Assembly (NCBI GenBank): GCA_006218045.1
Contig: VBWB01000014.1
Span: 39,036-103,035, forward strand
Origin: Stygiobacter sp.
GTDB lineage: Bacteria; Pseudomonadota; Alphaproteobacteria; Rhodospirillales; Magnetospirillaceae
Reading direction: 5' to 3'
DNA length: 64,000 bases
The translations under genes were made by a program, and so were the position numbers. Position 1 is the stretch's first letter, and each line of letters starts with the position of its first letter. Shown piece by piece: positions 43,298-52,820 of this stretch. The notes below the pieces were generated by a model. It searched no databases. It saw only the letters and a program-made list of their open reading frames with translations, and was not told the origin of the DNA.

Positions 43298-43894
43298 TCA
43301 AGGGCGTTTGCGCCAGACCACGCTCAGATTGTTGGCGGGCATGGCGATGGTCTCCAGGTGATCAAGGCCGGCTTCGCTGGCCAGGGCGCCAACGGCTTCC
43401 AGGTCGCGCACGCCCCAGTGCGGGTTGCGGGCGCGCAGATCGGCGTCGAAGTCAGCGTTGGACGGGGCAGTGTGGCGACCGTTCAGCATGAACGGGCCAT
43501 AGAGCACCAGCACGCCTTGGGGCGGCAGCACCTTGCCGGCCCCGATCATCAGGCCTTGGGTCGCGGCCCAGGGCGAGATATGGACCATGTTGGCGCAGAA
43601 GATGGCATCGGCGTGCAGAGCTGGCCATGGCGCGGTCACGTCCAGATGCAGAGGGGGCCGGATACGGGCGTTTAAACCCTGGTCCTGGCGCCAGGCCTCG
43701 ATGGAGGGCAGACAATCGGCATCGCCGTCGCTGGGTTGCCAGATTAAATTCGGCAGTTGCGAGGTGAACCAGCAGGCATGCTCGCCACTACCCGAGGCGA
43801 CTTCCAATACCACCCCTTCGGGTGGCAGGAATTGGCGCAGCACCTCCAGGATTGGCCCACGGTTTCGGCTGGTTGCAGGGTAATGACGCTTCAT
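43298..43894 (-). CDS. DUF938 family SAM-dependent methyltransferase
   Basis: Class I methyltransferase-like protein of 198 aa. DUF938 features are PATSRNRGPILEVLRQFLP, the SAM motif VLEVASGSGEHACWF, CANMVHISPWAATQGLMIGA and VLYGPFMLNGRHTAPSNADFD. The function is unknown. The ATG at 43894 is chosen over a GTG five codons upstream; no strong ribosome site supports either. It lies 31 bases upstream of the Rrf2 start, on the same strand. Confidence 0.85.
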   Translation of the reverse strand: MKRHYPATSRNRGPILEVLRQFLPPEGVVLEVASGSGEHACWFTSQLPNLIWQPSDGDADCLPSIEAWRQDQGLNARIRPPLHLDVTAPWPALHADAIFCANMVHISPWAATQGLMIGAGKVLPPQGVLVLYGPFMLNGRHTAPSNADFDADLRARNPHWGVRDLEAVGALASEAGLDHLETIAMPANNLSVVWRKRP

Positions 43895-43960
43895 AAGAAA
43901 TTTTTCCACTTTTCTATAAGGCTATTCCAAAGGGTAGGTAATTGTGGCTATAGTGCCGCC

Positions 43961-44053
43961 AGCCGCCGTCCCGAGACGGCGGCGGGAGATCGAACGAAGA
44001 GCGTATCTCCTCCTCTAGACTTCCGGGCGGGCCTTCAGGCTCGCCCTTTTTTT
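43961..44053 (+). ncRNA. Candidate small RNA with anti-Shine-Dalgarno stretch
   Basis: A complete sRNA layout lies on the plus strand where no plus-strand gene exists. A TATAGT -10 (43949-43954) has TTCCAA 18 bases upstream. A perfect 9-bp hairpin follows (GCCGCCGTC, CCGA, GACGGCGGC; 43962-43983), then a linker containing TATCTCCTCCTCT (44004-44016). The end is a strong terminator (GGGCG-GCC, TTCA, GGC-CGCCC) with seven T (44047-44053). CCTCC-bearing linkers are a known feature of alphaproteobacterial sRNAs that bind ribosome sites. Promoter and start point are inferred. Confidence 0.6.
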
Positions 44054-44057
44054 GCGC

Positions 44058-44088
44058 AAAAAAAGACCCCATCCGTCGGGATGGGGTC
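44058..44088 (-). terminator. Rho-independent terminator of trxA
   Basis: On the minus strand, a perfect 10-bp stem (GACCCCATCC / GGATGGGGTC, loop CGAC) is followed by seven T, 26 bases after the trxA stop. It faces the sRNA terminator tail-to-tail with only four bases between the T run and the A run. Confidence 0.92.
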
Positions 44089-44113
44089 CGTATGGTCGAT
44101 CCGGGAGCCGGCC

Positions 44114-44428
44114 TTACAGGCTGGACTGCACCCATTCCACCAGCTTGCTTTTCGGCAGGGCCCCGATCTTGGTGGCGGCGACCTGACCACCCTTGAAGAT
44201 CATCAGGGTGGGGATGCCGCGCACGCCGTATTTGCCCGGGGTGCCGGGGTTTTCGTCGATATTGATCTTGGCGACGGTCAGTTTGCCTTCCAGATCCTTG
44301 GCCAGGTCTTCCAGGGCCGGGGCGATCTGGCGGCAGGGGCCGCACCATTCGGCCCAGAAATCCACCAGGACCGGGCCATCGGCCTTCAGGACCTCGGCCT
44401 CGAACGTCTGGTCAGTCACATTCTTCAT
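44114..44428 (-). CDS. trxA: Thioredoxin TrxA
   Basis: Thioredoxin of 104 aa (E. coli TrxA 109 aa), a cytoplasmic dithiol reductase. Active site [19 protein letters not shown] near residue 29; cis-proline loop [22 protein letters not shown] precedes the ATG at 44428; the longer open frame is not supported by the family. Monocistronic, with its own terminator. Confidence 0.96.
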   Translation of the reverse strand: MKNVTDQTFEAEVLKADGPVLVDFWAEWCGPCRQIAPALEDLAKDLEGKLTVAKINIDENPGTPGKYGVRGIPTLMIFKGGQVAATKIGALPKSKLVEWVQSSL

Positions 44429-44675
44429 AACCGTCTTCCTTGCGTTCTGTTTGTCGAATCGGGGCCGTGGGGCCGCCATGGGGTGTTGCGATCACTGTAG
44501 AAACGTGCAAGCGAGGCGTCAAGCGGCGCACCCGCGTCGGGTCTTCAGTCCTTCCCCCAGATGGGGTGGGTTCGCTCATCCGTCCAGGTGATTCCGCCCC
44601 GGGGATCGGACGAATTTTTCGCCTGCGCTTTCGCGCTCAACTGTTTCCGCGGCGTCTGAGCATGACCGTCTCGGC

Positions 44676-44702
44676 ATGAACTGGCCCAACGGGTCAGTTC
44701 AT
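44676..44702. repeat. Palindromic intergenic repeat, family 2, copy 2
   Basis: ATGAACTGGCCC, AAC, GGGTCAGTTCAT. It matches the copy at 13227-13253 in flanks (CGTCTCGGC before, TGGC after) and centre. One arm differs at one base, giving a single mismatch in the stem. It lies just downstream of the Fnr-family gene. Confidence 0.7.
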
Positions 44703-44715
44703 TGGCCGGGCGGTA

Positions 44716-45441
44716 TCAAACGTTCTCCCATCCTTCGTGGCAATAATCCACCAGCACCGCCAAGTCGGCGATGGCCACATTCTGCCCGTCCACCACCACG
44801 CCGTGTCCCTTCAACTGGGCGAAGGCCCGTGACAGGGTTTCCGGGCGCACCCCCACGCGGGCGGCGATCAGGCCTTTGTTGTGGGGCAGGCGCACGATCA
44901 CTGTGCCACGCCGCCTTGGCGTCAGCCCCAGCAGATAAAGCGCCAGCCGCTGGCTGGCCGATTTCAGCTTCAAGTCCTTGACTTCACGCACCAGCAGCCG
45001 GAAATGCCGGGCCAGGGATCCGAGCATGGCCAAGGCCAGATCGGGGCTGGCGCGCAGATCGTCCAGCAGCGCCTGACGCGGCAGTTCCAGTACCCGGGCC
45101 GGGGTCAGCGCGGTGGCGCCGATCAGATAGGGCTTGCCGGTCAACACGGCGGCGGCGACGAAGGCTTCGCCCGCATCCAAGATCTCGACCACGGTATCGT
45201 CGCCCAGATCCTCGACCTTGCCCGACAGGCCGACCTGACCTTCCAGCAGCACGTAAAGCGCCTTGGCGTCGTCACCTTGGGAAAACAGCACGGTGCCCCG
45301 GGGAACCCGGACCACCCGCGCCACCTGGGCCATGCGGGCCAGAGTGGGGGCGTCGATACCGGCGAACATGGGTACCCGGGCCAGGATGTCCACATCCTCG
45401 CCCCGCACCTCCTCGGCCACCTGGATCATCGTCGTCATCAT
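44716..45441 (-). CDS. Crp/Fnr-family regulator, Dnr-like (no Fe-S cysteines)
   Basis: Regulator of 241 aa with an N-terminal cyclic-nucleotide-type sensor (about 15-135: FAGIDAPTLARMAQVARVVRVPRGTVLFSQGDDAKALYVLLEGQVGL) and a C-terminal winged helix (LIAARVGVRPETLSRAFAQLKGHGVV). ETLSR matches the Fnr E-x-x-S-R recognition helix that reads TTGAT/C half-sites. The N-terminal cysteines of Fnr are absent, so it should not sense oxygen through a cluster. That fits Dnr/NnrR-type NO sensing, or a FixK-type role. A TTGAT-box lies upstream (45496). Confidence 0.85.
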   Translation of the reverse strand: MMTTMIQVAEEVRGEDVDILARVPMFAGIDAPTLARMAQVARVVRVPRGTVLFSQGDDAKALYVLLEGQVGLSGKVEDLGDDTVVEILDAGEAFVAAAVLTGKPYLIGATALTPARVLELPRQALLDDLRASPDLALAMLGSLARHFRLLVREVKDLKLKSASQRLALYLLGLTPRRRGTVIVRLPHNKGLIAARVGVRPETLSRAFAQLKGHGVVVDGQNVAIADLAVLVDYCHEGWENV

Positions 45442-45495
45442 GGCCCCCAATCGGCGATTTCCTGGCCACTGCACCTGAACGGGGGCAAAAATGGT

Positions 45496-45509
45496 TTGAT
45501 CCCGGTCAA
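45496..45509. promoter_or_regulatory. Fnr/Dnr-type box upstream of the regulator gene
   Basis: TTGATCCCGGTCAA: TTGAT plus GTCAA, one base off a perfect TTGAT-N4-ATCAA palindrome. It lies 55 bases before the ATG of the Crp/Fnr-type gene and directly next to the A run of a minus-strand terminator. Autoregulation is inferred. Confidence 0.7.
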
Positions 45510-45510
45510 G

Positions 45511-45591
45511 AAAAAATAAGACCGGGTCCGAAATGAGGGGGGAGTTCGGACCCGGTCTACCCGGCGCGTTCGGCATGAGCGTCATTGGGTG
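45511..45591 (-). ncRNA. Candidate Fnr/Dnr-activated small RNA
   Basis: On the minus strand a perfect 14-bp hairpin (AGACCGGGTCCGAA / TTCGGACCCGGTCT, plus coordinates 45519-45558) ends in TTATTTTTTC, a strong intrinsic terminator with no minus-strand gene to terminate. A TTGACGGAAGTCAA box at 45626-45639 is centred 32 bases from a GATGAT -10 (45598-45603), the exact geometry of a class II Fnr promoter. That predicts a transcript starting near 45591. The terminator loop is C-rich (CTCCCCCCTCAT), able to pair with ribosome sites. Not experimentally shown. Confidence 0.55.
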
Positions 45592-45625
45592 TGTGGCATC
45601 ATCTGCATTTCGTCATTATTGCTCT

Positions 45626-45707
45626 TTGACTTCCGTCAACAGAACTGTAGAAATATCCACCGTCCTGTTATTGACATTAGTCAAATCAGGCACTTGACCA
45701 CAGTCAA
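45626..45707. promoter_or_regulatory. Array of three TTGAC-N4-GTCAA boxes
   Basis: Three perfect palindromes: TTGACTTCCGTCAA (45626-45639), TTGACATTAGTCAA (45671-45684) and TTGACCACAGTCAA (45694-45707), 45 and 23 bases apart. All match the half-site expected for the adjacent Dnr/Fnr-like regulator. They lie between it and the DsrC-like gene and can serve both directions. Confidence 0.8.
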
Positions 45708-45764
45708 TCCCATGGCGCTCATAAACCAAGCAGCATGAGGCCATCATCAGCGGGACAGCACGCC

Positions 45765-46070
45765 ATGACCAATGTGGACGCGGAAGGCTATCTGATCGAT
45801 CCCGGCCAATGGGACGAGGCATTTGCCCAGCAGGCGGCCGAAGCCGAAGGCATCGCCCTGACCGACGACCATTGGCTGGTTTTCCGCTTCATGCGCCAAT
45901 GGCTGGAGCAACATCAGGTTGCCCCCGACGCCCGCCACGTGATGAAACACCTGACGCAGGCTACCGGGGCCGGGCGCAACCGGCTGTTCGAGCTGTTTCC
46001 TTATGGCTATGTGCAGCAGGCCTGCAAGATCGCCGGCATGAAGCGCCCGCGGGCATGGAGCACCGGCTAG
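45765..46070 (+). CDS. DsrC/TusE-family protein lacking the penultimate cysteine
   Basis: DsrC/TusE-family protein of 101 aa (DGYL-type start: MTNVDAEGYLIDPGQWDEAFA; core DHWLVFRFMRQWLEQH; end YGYVQQACKIAGMKRPRAWSTG). DsrC has two C-terminal cysteines and TusE keeps only the penultimate one. Here only the inner Cys (QACKIAG) remains, and the tail ends RAWSTG instead of ..C-x. It therefore cannot be a standard sulfur carrier of either type. No dsrAB or tusBCD is nearby. Preceded by three Fnr/Dnr-type boxes, which suggests anaerobic or nitrosative expression. Confidence 0.82.
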   Translation: MTNVDAEGYLIDPGQWDEAFAQQAAEAEGIALTDDHWLVFRFMRQWLEQHQVAPDARHVMKHLTQATGAGRNRLFELFPYGYVQQACKIAGMKRPRAWSTG

Positions 46071-46130
46071 CTGAGCATTTAGAGTATCCGTGTTGTTCAG
46101 GCGGTTTGCGATGGACGGATCGGACAAAAA

Positions 46131-48209
<2,079 letters not shown>

Positions 48210-48325
48210 TCACATTGTGTTGTTTGCTTTGGGTTGGCTTATCGCTCATTATTATTCCTTGCGACTTTAGGAGGGGATGGGGCCATCCAAGTCGGAGGAA
48301 GCAGAGGTGCTTCCAGAGGTGTGCG

Positions 48326-49348
48326 TTGAGCGAGATAGACCACAACAATGCGGTCAAACGCATCACCGAGGCCCTGAAGGGCCCGGTAGCTGATGTCTAT
48401 CGCGACCTGATTCCCGCTTTCCGTGAGCTTAAGGGCGATGCTTTCTATGATGCGGTGCTGGCCAGCCCCGACATGCTGCACGGCTGCCTGCTGATCTTCC
48501 GCAAACGGCGCGAGGCCTTCGACCACCTGCTGGTGGACGACAAGGGACGCCTGGTTAATGACGATTTCGTCCGCCTGCGCTGCGGTCGGTCGGTGCACGA
48601 CATCATCGCCATGATCGTGCGCACCCACGCCAAACGCCAGTTCCGCCAGAGCCTGGGCGGCGATCCCAACGATGCGGCCAGCAAGGCCGGTCGGCTCTAT
48701 GCCGCCATGAATGAATATCTGATCCATGAATGGCAGGTGCCGCTGGTCGCCCATTATGCCCCCATGCCGGCGGCCAAGATGCGCGAACTGGGGCCGGCGC
48801 TGCTGGATTTGAAGACCGCCGCCGAGGTGGACGCGGCGGTGGCCGCCGCCGGCGGTACCCCCATCACCAACGGCCAGGGCGTGACCAAGACGATCATGCC
48901 CCCCGCCCCCGAACCGATCCTGGTGGAGAACAATACGCGCGAACATGATTTCTGGTGGGAAACCCTCAACGATCCGCAGGTGCGTAATGCTCTGGGCCCA
49001 TTGTCCGACAACGACAAGCGCGAACTGACCGCCGCCTTTTGCAGCATATCGGAGGCCACCCGCACCACCTTGCTGGGCGGCTTCAGCCTGTCCCTGTTCC
49101 AAGGGGCCGTGCTGATGACCAAGTGCTATCAAGGGCTGGGCCGGGCCAGCTTCGCCCAGGTGTTCGGCAAACCGGGCAGCCCCGACACCGTCAAGGCCTT
49201 CGCCGCGCGGCTGAAAACCCGTAACGTCACCTCCCGCATGGACCTCAACACCCTGGCCCGTACGGTCGAGGCCAATGTCAGCGCCATGGACCGCCCCAAC
49301 CCCCGCACCGCCGCCAACGCCAACGCCGCCCGTATCGCCGCGCAATAG
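48326..49348 (+). CDS. Unknown conserved-looking protein, 340 aa
   Basis: Not recognised. Soluble, with an N-terminal helical part (AVKRITEALKGPVADVYRDL, RKRREAFDHLLVDDKGRLVNDDFVRLRCGRSVHDIIAM) and a C-terminal part with FWWETLNDPQVRNALGPLSD. It has no signal peptide, metal motif or named domain. Reading-frame quality and third-position GC are typical of real genes here. The likely start is a TTG at 48326 preceded by AGAGGTG; no ATG or GTG fits. It may share a divergent promoter region with thiC. Convergent with rplQ. Confidence 0.75.
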   Translation: MSEIDHNNAVKRITEALKGPVADVYRDLIPAFRELKGDAFYDAVLASPDMLHGCLLIFRKRREAFDHLLVDDKGRLVNDDFVRLRCGRSVHDIIAMIVRTHAKRQFRQSLGGDPNDAASKAGRLYAAMNEYLIHEWQVPLVAHYAPMPAAKMRELGPALLDLKTAAEVDAAVAAAGGTPITNGQGVTKTIMPPAPEPILVENNTREHDFWWETLNDPQVRNALGPLSDNDKRELTAAFCSISEATRTTLLGGFSLSLFQGAVLMTKCYQGLGRASFAQVFGKPGSPDTVKAFAARLKTRNVTSRMDLNTLARTVEANVSAMDRPNPRTAANANAARIAAQ

Positions 49349-49370
49349 CGCATCATGCCGCCGACAACAA

Positions 49371-49399
49371 AAAAGGCGCCGTTCGCACGGCGCCTTTTT
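49371..49399. terminator. Bidirectional terminator between 48326 gene and rplQ
   Basis: Perfect 8-bp stem GGCGCCGT / ACGGCGCC with loop TCGC, flanked by AAAAAA on the left and TTTTT on the right. It can end both the unknown gene's message and the alpha ribosomal operon. Confidence 0.9.
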
Positions 49400-49416
49400 C
49401 ATGAAGTCGGCGGGAT

Positions 49417-49836
49417 TTATTCCTCGGATTCGGCGTTCTTGTCGGCGGTCGGGCCGGAATCGGTGCCCTTGGCCGACGGATCGCGGTCGACCAGCTCGAT
49501 CACCGCCATGGGAGCGCAGTCGCCGTAACGAAAACCGGCCTTGAGCACGCGGGTGTAGCCACCGTTGCGGGCCTTGTAGCGCGGGCCGATGACGGCGAAC
49601 AGCTTGGCGACCACGGCGTCGTCGCGCAGGATGGCGAAGGCGCGGCGACGGTCGTGCAAGGTGCCCGACTTGCCCAGGGAGATGATCTTTTCGGCGATCG
49701 GACGCAGATCCTTGGCCTTGGGCAGGGTGGTCTTGATCTGCTCGTGCTTCAGCAGCGCGGTAACCATGTTGGAAAACATGGCCTTGCGATGCGAGCTGGT
49801 GCGATTCAGCTTACGACCGGACATTCCGTGACGCAT
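49417..49836 (-). CDS. rplQ: 50S ribosomal protein L17
   Basis: Large-subunit protein of 139 aa. [24 protein letters not shown] at the N-terminus and [24 protein letters not shown] are diagnostic. The C-terminal 20 residues are an acidic Asp/Glu/Lys tail. Last gene of the rpsM-rpsK-rpoA-rplQ unit, 167 bases after rpoA, followed by a terminator. Confidence 0.97.
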   Translation of the reverse strand: MRHGMSGRKLNRTSSHRKAMFSNMVTALLKHEQIKTTLPKAKDLRPIAEKIISLGKSGTLHDRRRAFAILRDDAVVAKLFAVIGPRYKARNGGYTRVLKAGFRYGDCAPMAVIELVDRDPSAKGTDSGPTADKNAESEE

Positions 49837-50003
49837 GACATTCTCCTTGAGCTTGGCCTCGCCGGGCGAGAACCGATGGCATTCCCAGGCCGCCCTGTTG
49901 TTTCAGGTACGGTCGGGTCGGACCGGATTGGTCCTTTGAAAAACCTTACACCGCGACGCGGGGCTGGCGGGGCAGCCGCGTCGCGGTGGTAACAAAGTCA
50001 CCC

Positions 50004-51020
50004 TTAGTAGGGCTCTTCCAGCTTCTTGGCCAGGTCCTCGATGTTCTCCGGCGGCCAATTGGGGATTTCCATACCCAAATGCAGGCCCATATGCGAGAGC
50101 ACTTCCTTGATCTCGTTCAGGGACTTGCGGCCGAAGTTCGGGGTCCGCAGCATCTCGGCTTCGGTCTTTTGCACCAGATCGCCGATATAGATGATGTTGT
50201 CGTTCTTCAGGCAATTGGCCGAACGAACCGACAATTCCAGCTCGTCCACCTTGCGCAGCAGGTTCTTGTTGAAGGGCAGTTCGTCCTTCTTCTCTTCCTC
50301 GACCACATGGGTCGGTTCGTCGAAGTTGATGAACAGCTGCAACTGGTCCTGCAGGATGCGGGCGGCCAGGGCCACCGCGTCATCGGGGGTGACGGCGCCG
50401 TTGGTCTCGAGCACCATGGACAGCTTGTCGTAATCGGTGACCTGGCCGACGCGGGTGTTTTCCACCTTGTAGGCGACCTTCTTCACCGGCGAGAAGATGG
50501 CATCGATGGGGATCAGGCCGATGGGCGAATCCTCGGTGCGGTTCTGCGACGCCGGCACATAGCCCTTGCCGGTTTCCACCGTGAATTCGATGTTCAGCTT
50601 GGCGCCCTGATCCAAGGTGCACAGCACCAGATCGGGATCCATGATCTCGATGTCATGACCCGCTTCGATCATGCCGGCCTTGACTTCACCGGGGCCGGAG
50701 GCCCGCAGCTGCATACGCTTCGGCCCTTCGCCATGCATGCGCAGGCCCAAATTCTTGATGTTGAGGATGATGTCGGTGACATCTTCCCGCACACCCGGAA
50801 CGGACGAAAACTCATGCAGCACGCCCTCGATCTGGATGGCGGTAACCGCGGCACCCTGAAGCGAGGACAGCAAAATGCGACGCAAGCTGTTGCCCAAAGT
50901 CATGCCGAAGCCGCGTTCGAGGGGTTCGGCAATCACGGTGGCGACGCGGGCGGCGTCGGCACCGGGCTCGACCTGGAGCTTGGAGGGCTTGATCAATTCC
51001 TGCCAGTTCTTCTGAATCAC
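50004..51020 (-). CDS. rpoA: RNA polymerase alpha subunit
   Basis: RpoA of 338 aa. The N-terminal dimerisation domain includes [29 protein letters not shown]; the C-terminal domain that contacts UP elements and activators has [49 protein letters not shown]. Located between rpsK and rplQ as in other bacteria. It is the target for class I and II activators such as the Fnr-type regulator in this window. Confidence 0.97.
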   Translation of the reverse strand: MIQKNWQELIKPSKLQVEPGADAARVATVIAEPLERGFGMTLGNSLRRILLSSLQGAAVTAIQIEGVLHEFSSVPGVREDVTDIILNIKNLGLRMHGEGPKRMQLRASGPGEVKAGMIEAGHDIEIMDPDLVLCTLDQGAKLNIEFTVETGKGYVPASQNRTEDSPIGLIPIDAIFSPVKKVAYKVENTRVGQVTDYDKLSMVLETNGAVTPDDAVALAARILQDQLQLFINFDEPTHVVEEEKKDELPFNKNLLRKVDELELSVRSANCLKNDNIIYIGDLVQKTEAEMLRTPNFGRKSLNEIKEVLSHMGLHLGMEIPNWPPENIEDLAKKLEEPY

Positions 51021-51123
51021 GAGCGTGACCTCATGCTAGGACCAATGGGTCCGGAACGGCGCAACCGCCATCTCCGCCCGCATCGCGGGGGAAGATGACG
51101 GCAACACTGAAACAAATACCCGA

Positions 51124-51516
51124 TCAGACGCGACGACGCTTGCGCGGACGGCAACCGTTGTGCGGGATCGGCGTGACGTCGCGGATCGAGGTGATGGAAA
51201 AGCCCACCGCCTGCAACGCGCGCAGAGCGCTCTCACGACCGGCGCCCGGACCCTTGACTTCCACTTCCAAGGTGCGCATGCCGTGTTCCATGGCCTTGCG
51301 GCCAGCGTCTTCGGCAGCCACCTGGGCGGCGTACGGGGTCGACTTGCGCGAGCCCTTGAAGCCCTGCATGCCCGAGGACGACCACGAGATGGTGTTGCCC
51401 TGGGCGTCGGTGATGGTGATCATGGTGTTGTTGAACGTGGAATTCACGTGAGCAACACCGGAGGTGATGTTCTTGCGCTCGCGACGACGCGGACGAGCGG
51501 CAGCAGGCTTTGCCAT
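51124..51516 (-). CDS. rpsK: 30S ribosomal protein S11
   Basis: Platform protein of 130 aa. Landmarks are [42 protein letters not shown] and [19 protein letters not shown], the last including the typical Asn-Gly site that can form isoaspartate. It lies 32 bases after the rpsM stop in the alpha operon. Confidence 0.98.
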   Translation of the reverse strand: MAKPAAARPRRRERKNITSGVAHVNSTFNNTMITITDAQGNTISWSSSGMQGFKGSRKSTPYAAQVAAEDAGRKAMEHGMRTLEVEVKGPGAGRESALRALQAVGFSITSIRDVTPIPHNGCRPRKRRRV

Positions 51517-51548
51517 GTGAGGTGATCCTTAGCTTACGTCGGTCTAAA

Positions 51549-51926
51549 TTACCGGGTGGCTTTCTTCTTGCCGGCGATCGGCTTGGCCGGACCCTTGCGG
51601 GTGCGCGCATTGGTATGGGTGCGCTGACCACGGACCGGCAGGCCACGACGATGACGCAGACCGCGATAGCAGCCCAGATCCATCAAACGCTTGATGTTCA
51701 TGGCAACTTCACGACGCAGATCACCTTCGACGGTGTAATCGCTATCGATCATCTCGCGGATCTTCAGGACTTCGTCGTCGCTCAGCTGATTGACCCGGCG
51801 CTCGGCAGGGATGCTCAGCTTGGCGCAGATCTCGGAAGCCTTGGTCCGGCCGATGCCAGTGATGTAGGTCAGCGCGATGACAACGCGCTTATTGGTCGGG
51901 ATATTGACGCCAGCGATACGGGCCAA
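51549..51926 (-). CDS. rpsM: 30S ribosomal protein S13 (TTG start)
   Basis: Head protein of 125 aa: (M)[25 protein letters not shown] and [19 protein letters not shown]. The universally conserved ARIAGV comes directly after a TTG codon, and GGAG lies 9 bases upstream of it, so translation very probably begins at TTG 51926. An ATG 19 codons further upstream would add a tail not seen in S13. First gene after a strong promoter (52079-52106), with a leader of about 145 bases. Confidence 0.95.
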   Translation of the reverse strand: MARIAGVNIPTNKRVVIALTYITGIGRTKASEICAKLSIPAERRVNQLSDDEVLKIREMIDSDYTVEGDLRREVAMNIKRLMDLGCYRGLRHRRGLPVRGQRTHTNARTRKGPAKPIAGKKKATR

Positions 51927-52078
51927 AGCTGGATACTCCTTCACACAGGTGATCTGGGAAGCGGCCAAACGCCCACTGCCCACGCCAAGTCGTTAAACGA
52001 ACCGCGGCGGAAATCCGCCACGGCGACACATAAAACCAATCCAGGCCTCGCCCGGATGGGGGAAACCGAAGGTGGGCG

Positions 52079-52106
52079 ATTATAGGGTGAATCGACGAAG
52101 AGTCAA
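52079..52106 (-). promoter_or_regulatory. Strong sigma-70 promoter upstream of rpsM
   Basis: Minus strand reads TTGACT, 16 bases, TATAAT, close to the sigma-70 consensus. It lies just after the adk stop and predicts a leader of about 145 bases before the rpsM TTG start. The alpha operon can therefore be transcribed independently of secY and adk. Confidence 0.8.
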
Positions 52107-52135
52107 CGGGACTCTCCGCCCATTCATCCGCAAAC

Positions 52136-52789
52136 TCACCCGGCCTTTCCGAGGATGACTTCCAGGTCCGTGGTGACCACGGCGATGTCCTGGGTGCCAT
52201 CCACCAGATGATAATTCCCCTTGGCCTGATAATAGGGCAGCAGGGGGGCCGTCTGATCGTGATAGGCGGCAAGGCGCTTGTTCACGGTCTCGGCATTGTC
52301 GTCGGCTCGCCGAGTGAACTCGGTGCCGCCACAGGAATCACAGGTTCCGGCAACTTTCGGCTGCTGGAATTTATCGTGATAGCCGGCGCCGCACTTGGCG
52401 CAGGTGTAGCGCCCGGTGATGCGTTCGACGATGGGGGCGTCGGGCACCCGGATCTCAATGGCGAAATCCAGTTGCTTGCCCTTCTTGTCCATCATCGCGT
52501 CCAAGGCCTCGGCCTGGGCGACGGTGCGGGGAAAGCCGTCGAAGATTACTCCGTTCTTGGTGTCGGGCTGGTCCAGGCGGTCGTCGATGATGCCGATGAC
52601 GATGTCGTCGGACACCAATTGGCCGGCATCCATCACCGCCTTGGCCTTCTTGCCGATTTCCGAACCCGAGGCGACAGCGGCGCGCAGCATGTCACCGGTG
52701 GACAATTGCACCAGACCGTACTTGTCCATCAGACGCTTGGCCTGGGTGCCCTTGCCGCCGCCCGGCGGCCCCAACAGAACCAGATTCAT
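52136..52789 (-). CDS. adk: Adenylate kinase
   Basis: Adenylate kinase of 217 aa, balancing AMP, ADP and ATP. P-loop GPPGGGKGTQAKRLM, the GFPRTVAQAEALD segment and a long LID with four cysteines (YTCAKCGAGY, then TCDSCGG), indicating the zinc-binding LID type. Located between secY and the rpsM promoter, the usual place in alphaproteobacteria. 31 bases separate it from secY. Confidence 0.97.
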   Translation of the reverse strand: MNLVLLGPPGGGKGTQAKRLMDKYGLVQLSTGDMLRAAVASGSEIGKKAKAVMDAGQLVSDDIVIGIIDDRLDQPDTKNGVIFDGFPRTVAQAEALDAMMDKKGKQLDFAIEIRVPDAPIVERITGRYTCAKCGAGYHDKFQQPKVAGTCDSCGGTEFTRRADDNAETVNKRLAAYHDQTAPLLPYYQAKGNYHLVDGTQDIAVVTTDLEVILGKAG

Positions 52790-52820
52790 CTTCTTATTCT
52801 CCCCTTTATTATTAATGGGC

